A stretch of 64,000 nucleotides of DNA from Candidatus Kapaibacterium sp. (GTDB taxonomy: Bacteria > Bacteroidota > Ignavibacteria > Kapaibacteriales > UBA4661): positions 126,422-190,421 of the forward strand of contig JALONG010000002.1 of assembly GCA_025455065.1 (NCBI GenBank). Direction: 5' to 3'. Below, piece after piece: positions 43,935 through 50,705 of this stretch. Numbering within the stretch: position 1 is the first letter of the stretch; the number at the start of each line of letters is the position of its first letter. The notes under the pieces are model-generated. The model did not search any database and was not told the origin of the DNA. It worked only from the letters and a program-made list of their open reading frames with translations. The translations under genes and the position numbers were made by a program.

Positions 43935-45344
43935 TTACACAATAGGCAGTGCTACTGTCAGCGTCGTGCCATTGCGGGGCTGACTTGCGATGTTCACAGA
44001 GCCTTGATGTACGTCAAGGATGGCTTTTACCAGCGCAAGCCCAATGCCTGTTCCCGCAACAAATGATGTGTCGGAAGCACGATAAAAGGGAGTAAAAATG
44101 TGCTGAAGGGCATCCTGACTAATGCCCATGCCCACATCACGAACACGGCAGAAGACGGTGCTGTTCTCCAACGAAACACTGATTTCAACAGGTGTATCCG
44201 ATGCAGAAAATTTGAGTGCATTATCCAGCACGTTCATAAAGGCTGTTTCGAGAAGTTCGCGGTTACAAAGAATGTGGATATTGCCAAAAGAGTCCGGCTG
44301 GGGTGCCGTGATAATACGATTGGAATGGCGAATTTGAACGGCATCAACGGCGTGAAAAATTATTTCATCAAGCGGCACGGGCTTGAAAGCATATTTTGTT
44401 TGCCCTGCTTCTATTTTTGCCAGCAACAGAAGGTTTGTTGTCAGTTTGCTGAGGCGTTGAATGGTTGTTTGCACGGAACTGAGAGTAGAGCGATAGACCT
44501 CTGTGGTGCGGTCATGCAATAGAGCAAGGCTCACTTCACCTTCCATAATGGTCAGAGGCGTACGCAATTCATGCGAAGCGTGGTCAATAAATTGCCGTTG
44601 TGCTTGGTAAGAGTTTTCCAGCCGAGCAAACATTCGGTTGAAGGCTTGTGCTAAAAACGAAATCTCATCTTTTCCGTTGCCCTCCGGCAAGCGCGTACCA
44701 AGGCGTTCCAGTGAAACAGCATTCGCAGCTTTTGTCATTGCCGTGACGGAAGAAAGAGCATTGCGAGCAAACCACAAACCCACACCAAACGCCACAAACG
44801 GCACACAGGCTGCGGCAATACATAAGACAAATCGTACATCGCCGAGGAGATTCATACCCGCATCATCTCTGGCGCGAATGATGATGAGGTAGTTATTGTT
44901 TTCCTCAGGGTGCAAAAGATACACGCTTTGCTGTGACTGCTCTTTGACACGGGGAACATCGCCCTTTCTGGCTTTGGCGATAGCAGGACGAGAAATAAAC
45001 GAATACAAGTCGGAATCAAGGGCGATAGGTTGAAAAAGCGATGAACGTTCAGCAAGGGCAGAATCGTTGATGTAAATACACCTGTCCAAGGAATCCAAAA
45101 TTATGACCTGTGAAGAAGCAAGCACACCCCGAAAGCGCTTTTTTGCTTCACTGAAAGCAAGTTTATCAAGTTCTTCGGCATTAAAAAAAACATCCGCAAC
45201 GGTGAAGGCTTGTGCCTCTAATTGCGCAAAATAGTCACGTTCACGGTCTGCCGACACGGTCAGGTAAAAGACAATAAACACTCCGCCCAAGAGTAATTCT
45301 ACCACTACGGCAAACAAGAGCGAAAGACGTATTTGAATGGTCAT
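43935..45344 (-). CDS. Two-component sensor histidine kinase (HAMP, HisKA, HATPase)
   Basis: 469 residues. Two membrane segments (about 7-28 and 167-190) bracket a periplasmic sensor domain of about 135 residues. HAMP and linker (ALSSVTAMTKAANAVSLERLGTRLPEGNGKDEISFLAQAFNRMFARLE) lead to the H-box HASHELRTPLTIMEGEV, then N-box ETAFMNVLDNALKFS, G1 VRDVGMGIS and G2 GTGIGLALVKAI. The overall form matches CusS/PcoS-type envelope-stress or metal sensors, but no metal site is evident. A strong GGGAGG ribosome site precedes the ATG. The response regulator gene lies 50 bases upstream. Confidence 0.93.
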   Translation of the reverse strand: MTIQIRLSLLFAVVVELLLGGVFIVFYLTVSADRERDYFAQLEAQAFTVADVFFNAEELDKLAFSEAKKRFRGVLASSQVIILDSLDRCIYINDSALAERSSLFQPIALDSDLYSFISRPAIAKARKGDVPRVKEQSQQSVYLLHPEENNNYLIIIRARDDAGMNLLGDVRFVLCIAAACVPFVAFGVGLWFARNALSSVTAMTKAANAVSLERLGTRLPEGNGKDEISFLAQAFNRMFARLENSYQAQRQFIDHASHELRTPLTIMEGEVSLALLHDRTTEVYRSTLSSVQTTIQRLSKLTTNLLLLAKIEAGQTKYAFKPVPLDEIIFHAVDAVQIRHSNRIITAPQPDSFGNIHILCNRELLETAFMNVLDNALKFSASDTPVEISVSLENSTVFCRVRDVGMGISQDALQHIFTPFYRASDTSFVAGTGIGLALVKAILDVHQGSVNIASQPRNGTTLTVALPIV

Positions 45345-45394
45345 CGAATCCTCCCGTGAAAATGGTGTGGTGATGCGCTACGTTGAACGTGGTG

Positions 45395-46075
45395 TTATTT
45401 ACCTTCCTTCATCACATATCCCATTCCAACGACGGTATGAATGAGTTTTTGCGAAAATTCTTTATCAATTTTGCGGCGAAGAAAAGTCATAAATACTTCA
45501 ATGGTATTACTTTCAGTGCGAAGTTCGTTGTTCCAAACGTGTTCCGCAATGTCGAGGCGAGAGACAACGCGGCGTTGATTGCGCATGAGATATTCCAACA
45601 GCGCATATTCTCGTGCCGTTAGTTCAATATCGCGTCCGGCGCGGGTAACGCGCTTTGCGTCAGTATCCACAAGCAAATCGGCAAGCGTGAGCAGATGCCC
45701 TTGTTCTTGCGTCGTTTTGCGTCGCATCAGTGCTTGCAAGCGCAGGAGCAGTTCCCGCACATCAAAGGGTTTGACGAGATAATCATCGGCTCCGGCGTTG
45801 AAACCTTCGGTTTTGTCCTCAATGCTGTCGAGTGCGGTCAGCATCAAAATCGGAACGCTGGTGTTGAAGGTGCGAATAGTCCGGCAGACCGCGAAACCGC
45901 TTTTACGCGGCAACATCACGTCCACAATCAAGGCATCGTAATCGTGTTCACGGAGCATCTGCTCCCCTTCCAAGCCTGTCAAAACGGCATCAACGATGAA
46001 TGATTGTTCCCGAAGCCCTTGCGTGATAAATGCAGCAACTTGGGCTTCGTCTTCGATAAGGAGAATACGGTGCAT
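45395..46075 (-). CDS. OmpR-family response regulator
   Basis: 226 residues. Receiver domain with acidic pocket (LIEDEAQ), phospho-acceptor Asp in ALIVDVMLP, Thr in LMLTALD and Lys in YLVKPFD. The winged-helix DNA-binding domain spans about 125-222 (ELTAREYALLEYLMRNQRRVVSRLDIAEHVW ... NTIEVFMTFLRRKI ... TVVGMGYVM). It is of CusR/PcoR type and precedes its kinase by 50 bases. Target genes are not evident from the window. Confidence 0.95.
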   Translation of the reverse strand: MHRILLIEDEAQVAAFITQGLREQSFIVDAVLTGLEGEQMLREHDYDALIVDVMLPRKSGFAVCRTIRTFNTSVPILMLTALDSIEDKTEGFNAGADDYLVKPFDVRELLLRLQALMRRKTTQEQGHLLTLADLLVDTDAKRVTRAGRDIELTAREYALLEYLMRNQRRVVSRLDIAEHVWNNELRTESNTIEVFMTFLRRKIDKEFSQKLIHTVVGMGYVMKEGK

Positions 46076-46165
46076 AGTTCGTGAGGGAAAAAGTGTAGTA
46101 TTGAATGCCTTGTGGTGACACGGAAAATTTGAAATAAAGCGGCAATGCCGTTTGAAGCGACGGCA

Positions 46166-47236
46166 TCACAACGGCTTGTCGGATACGCGAATATCATCCA
46201 CAAAAAGTTCTGTTTGAGCGCTTGTTGCCGTTATGCCGATTTCGAGATTTGTTTGCACCGAATTGACCGTCGGCAGCGTCACTCCTCGTGCATTGATGAT
46301 TTGAGTGCCATCTTGCCAAAGTTCAAACAATCCCGACGCTGTGTCATCAAATCGGATGTGCAGTTTGATGCGCACCCATCGCCCAAGCGGCATGGAAACT
46401 GCGGTTGTCGTTGGTTGCTTGGTCATAATTTTCAAACCAAATTTGTTCTCAAAGGCAAGTTTACCGTCATCAATTAACACTAAACGTGGTCCCGGCGACT
46501 GATTAAACCACGTGTTTTCCATATCCACAAGGCTGTAGGGAAGCCTGGTTGCGGTGCTTTGGGGAAGGTAAAACCGCCCTTCAAACCACAAATCATCACC
46601 TTTGCGGAAGAACATAATCGTTGATTCAATCGAAGATTTTGCCGTTACCATTCCCAAAGACGGTGCAACCGAGCGAAAGCGAAGAACATTATTTGATTGC
46701 GTTTGAGATGATGTTTGAAGCGGGTCTTGGACAATATCTATGCGATTGTCACGGAAATCACACGTTCCGGCAAAAATACATTGCCGCAAACGAACATAGT
46801 CCTCAACTGTTGGCGCAGAGGGGCTTTGTAGCGTGCAAGTTGTCCAAAATTTTGCCGTATCGCGTGGTGATGCGATAAAAAGTGAGGGAAAAGCAGTGTA
46901 GGTTTGGAAAGAATCCGAAAAAGAGTTTTTTGTGGGAAAGGTCGTAGAATCGGCTTTGATGAAGGTTTGCCCGTTACGCTGCACATAGTTTTTCTCCAAA
47001 AAATTTTCCTCGAAATACTGCTCAATAAATTGACAATCACCACCATTATCCCGATATACTTTGCCGTTGTTGTAAAGGAGAAACGTCGTACCGTCGTCCC
47101 CGAGTAGTGTGCTGAGAAGCAAGGTTTTATCGGGGCAGGGAATACGTGTGCTGTCGGTCGTGCGGCAAGATTGCGCAGCAAGAAGCAACACAATGACGCA
47201 AAAGGCAAGGAAATTAGGGCGATGCAGGGTATTCAT
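46166..47236 (-). CDS. Lipoprotein with polysaccharide-lyase-like (concanavalin-fold) domain
   Basis: 356 residues. Lipoprotein-type signal peptide (NFLAFCVIVLLLAAQSC). The first half is a domain I do not recognise. From about residue 195 it resembles the heparin-lyase-I-like / PF14099 jelly-roll: MFFRKGDDLWFEGRFYLP, PLGRWVRIKLHIRFDDTASGLFELWQDGTQIINARGVTLP and TELFVDDIRVSDK. Such domains bind or cleave acidic polysaccharides, yet the catalytic residues cannot be assigned here. It lies 90 bases upstream of the response regulator gene, on the same strand. Confidence 0.6.
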   Translation of the reverse strand: MNTLHRPNFLAFCVIVLLLAAQSCRTTDSTRIPCPDKTLLLSTLLGDDGTTFLLYNNGKVYRDNGGDCQFIEQYFEENFLEKNYVQRNGQTFIKADSTTFPTKNSFSDSFQTYTAFPSLFIASPRDTAKFWTTCTLQSPSAPTVEDYVRLRQCIFAGTCDFRDNRIDIVQDPLQTSSQTQSNNVLRFRSVAPSLGMVTAKSSIESTIMFFRKGDDLWFEGRFYLPQSTATRLPYSLVDMENTWFNQSPGPRLVLIDDGKLAFENKFGLKIMTKQPTTTAVSMPLGRWVRIKLHIRFDDTASGLFELWQDGTQIINARGVTLPTVNSVQTNLEIGITATSAQTELFVDDIRVSDKPL

Positions 47237-47259
47237 AATGCAGAATGGAACAAATGAAG

Positions 47260-47393
47260 GAGGACTTTCGCAAAATGACTAGGACTTTTGCAAACACAAG
47301 TCGCAAGGGGCTAAAGCCCCTTGCTAAACAATGACTTACGCAACAAGGGGTTTCAACCCCTTGCCACAAAAGTATGGATTTGCGAATGTCCTA
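47260..47393. repeat. Composite intergenic repeat with AGGAC(T/A)TTYGCAAA ends and two inner palindromes
   Basis: AGGACTTTCGCAAA (47260-47273) and AGGACTTTTGCAAA (47281-47294) are directly repeated; TTTGCGAATGTCCTA (47379-47393) is the inverted form of the second copy (13 of 15 with its neighbour base). Between them lie AAGGGGCTAAAGCCCCTT and AAGGGGTTTCAACCCCTT, both hairpin-forming palindromes. Confidence 0.75.
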
Positions 47394-47490
47394 TGAAGGA
47401 GAAATATCAACAACAATATGCCGAAAAAACCACACGCAACCCTCCATGTTGTGCGGAAGATTGCGTGTGAAAAATAGCTACTGTATTTCC

Positions 47491-47829
47491 TTATGAACCG
47501 TGTTTTTCAAGCCACACTTGCGCGGCTTCTTCTGCGGGATTTTGTGCTAAAATGATGCGCGAGAGTAGAGCAGAGGTCTCTTTGTTTACAGAAGTTGGCG
47601 TATCATCAATCGCAAAGAAATAATTGTGAAGTTCGTTCAATAGTTCTTGGAGCGATGGTGCAGGGGCTGTGATAATTTCGGAGTCTTTCGGTAATTCCTT
47701 GAACGGGTCGAGCCACCATTCTTCGACTTTTATGCCGTGCCACCATGTAAAATACGTGCGTTTCGGGTATCCGGCATCTTTGAGTTTTGCGCTTGTTTCC
47801 GGTGTGGGAACAAATTGTTCGATGGACAT
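47491..47829 (-). CDS. Small protein of unknown function (FTPE/LKxxG type)
   Basis: 112 residues from this ATG, preceded by GGAGG five bases upstream; the frame is open to 47886 but the ribosome site decides for the shorter form. It starts SIEQFVPTPETSAKLKDAGYPKRTYFTWWHGIKVEEWWL, a pattern that I have seen in small hypothetical proteins of Bacteroidota and of mobile regions; no function is known. The rest is acidic and helical (APSLQELLNELHNYFF, LLSRIILAQNPAEEAAQVWLE). It stands alone between the repeat element and a putative lipoprotein. Confidence 0.65.
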   Translation of the reverse strand: MSIEQFVPTPETSAKLKDAGYPKRTYFTWWHGIKVEEWWLDPFKELPKDSEIITAPAPSLQELLNELHNYFFAIDDTPTSVNKETSALLSRIILAQNPAEEAAQVWLEKHGS

Positions 47830-47981
47830 TGTAGCCTCCAAATAGAAGATGAGTAAAGGATGATTACTTCTTTCCCTGATAAACACTTGCTTCGTGTGCT
47901 TTTTGCTTAGTTAATTTGCACAACCAAAATTACGGAATATCTGTTCGCAAACAAAGAAGAATCGAACGTATTACACGGTAA

Positions 47982-48671
47982 TCAATTCGCAAACTGCGCT
48001 TTGAGGATGCTCCACGACGGCAATGTCTGAGAAGCCGCTTGCCCACTTGCTTGGTCGCTCCACCGACTAATCGCCCAAAAGCCGTTGGGAAAGGAAGAAA
48101 TCGTAAAGCGTAGTGTGCCGCCGAACTCTGTGGGAGCGCCGGAAAGCGTGTAGTTTGGGCGAATACGGTAATCGCTCACATACACGGCGGAATCCGGCGA
48201 GAGAAACTCGAAGCGGTTATTACTAAGTTCAAGTGCGGGAAACGACTGAGCGTCAATTTTTGCTGTGAGTGCGATAAATGCTTGCCGCTCGCGGGCAACA
48301 TTCCACATAGCAAACACACCCGCAAACCGTGCCGATGCTTCTGCTGACGGCTCAAAGGAATATCGCCGCGAAGCAAGTGCCGTAGCGCCGGAATCCCCCG
48401 AAACAAGGCATTGAATATAGTTTTCCGGGTTTTTTTCACGAATTGCCGCTTGAAAATTATTCACCACAAGTTGAGCTGAAGTTGGCGGCTGAAACGAGGA
48501 ACGGCGCGTGTCCGGAGGCTCAGGAGTGCGGGTTACGAAGATACAACTTTGAAACAATATCATCAACATACTTAACTTACTCAATCGTAGCACAGACATT
48601 CTTGTCTGTGCAGCCTTGAAAGGTAAAAGCCGCACAAAAACACGTTCAAGATGAGGTAGTAGATCCTTCAT
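47982..48671 (-). CDS. Putative lipoprotein of unknown function, start overlapping the RMD1-like gene
   Basis: 229 residues. The start shares an ATGA overlap with the stop of the gene before it (48668-48671), which suggests translational coupling. A second candidate start (48599) opens a shorter signal-like sequence (SVLRLSKLSMLMILFQSC) and lies inside a palindromic repeat (48590-48611). The mature part is a small alpha+beta domain with NTF2-like traits: AQLVVNNFQAAIREKNPENYIQCLVSG and FGGTLRFTISSFPNGFWAISRWSDQ, so a ligand-binding or calcium/lipid-carrying role is possible but not shown. Confidence 0.6.
   Translation of the reverse strand: MKDLLPHLERVFVRLLPFKAAQTRMSVLRLSKLSMLMILFQSCIFVTRTPEPPDTRRSSFQPPTSAQLVVNNFQAAIREKNPENYIQCLVSGDSGATALASRRYSFEPSAEASARFAGVFAMWNVARERQAFIALTAKIDAQSFPALELSNNRFEFLSPDSAVYVSDYRIRPNYTLSGAPTEFGGTLRFTISSFPNGFWAISRWSDQASGQAASQTLPSWSILKAQFAN
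48590..48611. repeat. Palindromic repeat inside the 5' end of a coding region
   Basis: GCACAGACA TTCT TGTCTGTGC; perfect nine-base arms. It is related to both arms of the element at 39691-39772. Here it lies within codons about 21-28 of the lipoprotein gene, and one of its ATG triplets is a possible alternative start. Confidence 0.8.
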
Positions 48672-49471
48672 CGCCGGATAAAAATGTCGTAAGCAGAAAG
48701 CAGAATTTCAACCGCGATGAGTATCACCACGTACCATTCCATGCGGAGTGTACGCTGGTTTTGGAGCATATCCATTTCCGTTTCGACCGTGCGGGCAATG
48801 AGATTTAATTTCCGCTCAATGCTGTTGTGGCGCTCGACGAGTTCAAATTCATCTTCCAACTTCCCGTAAAGGCGCGTCAATTCCGGCATTTCCCAAAGCA
48901 GTTCCGGCTTTTCGCTGATTTCCACCCGGCCGACCATTTCATGCTGTATGAGCAGCATATCCCCGACAAACTGCATAAGCGTTGCATCGCTGTTACTGCG
49001 GAGACGTTTGGCTTTTTTGAGGCTGTGCGCCATTGGTTCAATCGCGTCGAAGGCAGATGCAATCGTGCTTTCGTAGTGTGCCAACACGACCGTTTTTGCG
49101 AGAATGTCAGCGATAATTTGGAGGCGTTCCACGGAAAAATCCAGCAACGTTGCAACGCCATTTTCCACCAATTCGCGTTCGCCGATGCGCAGTTCTAAGG
49201 TCTCGCTTTCGACCTTTCCATGCGGCTCGTGGACAAATGGGGCAAGGTATTTTAGCAGCGTTGCTTCTTGCAGTGGCAGCACGTTAAAGGTTATCGCCAC
49301 GCCATACCGAAAAATTGCCATGTAACCATTCTCACCCGCAGGAATAACCAACGGTAACAATGCCAAACGATTAGTCTGCTCCAAAGAACGAGTTTCTATG
49401 CGCTCTCCAAGATAGAGCGCTCGTGCTTGAATTGCTTTGCTGTCGCCGAAAAGGTTGAGGGGTGATTGCAT
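48668..49471 (-). CDS. RMD1/YagE family (DUF155) protein
   Basis: 267 residues. The family's layout is present: N-terminal beta part with ARALYLGERIETRSLE and YMAIFRYGVAITFNV, a helical part with VENGVATLLDFSVERLQIIADILAKTVVLAHYE, and a C-terminal block (LNLIARTVETEMDMLQNQRTLRMEWYVVILIAVEILLSAYDIF) with one terminal membrane segment. Yeast and plant relatives sit in mitochondria or chloroplasts; the bacterial role is not established. It probably anchors to the inner membrane. Its stop overlaps the next start by four bases. Confidence 0.85.
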   Translation of the reverse strand: MQSPLNLFGDSKAIQARALYLGERIETRSLEQTNRLALLPLVIPAGENGYMAIFRYGVAITFNVLPLQEATLLKYLAPFVHEPHGKVESETLELRIGERELVENGVATLLDFSVERLQIIADILAKTVVLAHYESTIASAFDAIEPMAHSLKKAKRLRSNSDATLMQFVGDMLLIQHEMVGRVEISEKPELLWEMPELTRLYGKLEDEFELVERHNSIERKLNLIARTVETEMDMLQNQRTLRMEWYVVILIAVEILLSAYDIFIRR

Positions 49472-49641
49472 ATACGATTGAGAAAAAATTCTTGTGCATT
49501 TTCTGCAATCTACAACGCTGCTACGAATTCTACAACCTTCTGTGATTTCGATGTATTGCGCAGGTTGAAATTAGACCGGACACATTCACCATAATACCTT
49601 GAGTTGATGCTTCATGAAAGCGATTACCTCATCATAAAGTG

Positions 49642-50667
49642 TTATTGTTGTAGCTCCAAGTGTAGAGCCTCGGAGCGACCAATAAACAAGCCAATTCCGC
49701 CACCTTTAACATTCCATGCAGGATTGAGTCCGCTTGGACCTAAAATTCCTGCATCGGCAGTGCTGCCACGCGATTGTGTTTGAAGAAAACGTTGATACGC
49801 CGCATCGAAAGAGGCTATTTGTAATAGTACACGCGGCTTTGCATTTTGTAATAGTTCCCGTTCTTTGGAGAACTCCGTGTAACGACTTGGCAACCAAAAC
49901 CAGAAAGACAATTTCATCTGCGTCGAGGTATTTGTTAATAAGGTATTCTCCGCAATCGGTGCGGTAATTATTGCTTGTTGTGATGAAACGGGGACAAGTA
50001 TCGTGTTCCTATTTTGATCTACAACCCCGGTATTTACTTGTGTTGGTTCTATCGTACCAATGAAAACACCGTTTTGTGCGACAAAATTTGCTGATACTTG
50101 ACCTTTAAGAGCATATTTCCGAACCGGACCAATGTCTCCGCCAAAAAAATAAATTGTTGAATCAAGTTGCATTGTTACGACCGGACTCATGCCAACAAGG
50201 CTCGGTTTTGCGGGTATAAACGTTGTCGCTGTTGCTGTTTTGCCTTGATAGCGCACGCTAAGTGTGTAGGTTTTACCTGCTTGCGGGACTAATTGCGGCG
50301 CTTGATAATACGTGGGCTGTTCGGCAAGGTTTACGCCATCGGGGACACGCCCGCCAAAGATGAGATTGTCGGGCTGCAACGACAGTGGAAACGTCTGCCC
50401 GTCGCTGGTGATGCTGACTTCAGCGTCCGTGATTCTGGCTTTGCGCATATTGGAAGTGTCGGTTATGCCAAGAGTTTTTATCACCATGATATTTTTCACC
50501 GCAACGCCTTCTTCGAGAAAACCATTGATAACAAGCCGCTCATCATGCGGAACGTCTAAGCCGACAACTTCCGATGGTCCGCAACTTGTAACGAGCGAAA
50601 GAACTGTGCAGACAAGACCAAAGAGGATGAATGCACGAATTTGAGCAAATGTTGAGATGAGAAACAT
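49642..50667 (-). CDS. DUF4249 lipoprotein paired with TonB receptor
   Basis: 341 residues. Lipoprotein signal (LVCTVLSLVTSCGPS; lipobox VTSC). The DUF4249 form is recognised from ERLVINGFLEEGVAVKNIMVIKT, ITDAEVSITSDGQTFPL and GKTYTLSVRYQGKTATATTFIP. Such proteins are usually encoded right after a TonB-dependent receptor, as here (38 bases), and are thought to be surface-exposed accessory or binding partners of it. Substrate is unknown. It is the last gene of the four-gene sigma/FecR/receptor module. Confidence 0.85.
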   Translation of the reverse strand: MFLISTFAQIRAFILFGLVCTVLSLVTSCGPSEVVGLDVPHDERLVINGFLEEGVAVKNIMVIKTLGITDTSNMRKARITDAEVSITSDGQTFPLSLQPDNLIFGGRVPDGVNLAEQPTYYQAPQLVPQAGKTYTLSVRYQGKTATATTFIPAKPSLVGMSPVVTMQLDSTIYFFGGDIGPVRKYALKGQVSANFVAQNGVFIGTIEPTQVNTGVVDQNRNTILVPVSSQQAIITAPIAENTLLTNTSTQMKLSFWFWLPSRYTEFSKERELLQNAKPRVLLQIASFDAAYQRFLQTQSRGSTADAGILGPSGLNPAWNVKGGGIGLFIGRSEALHLELQQ

Positions 50668-50705
50668 AGATTGTAAGCCGTGTTTGTATTGAAAAAAGAA
50701 CGTGG

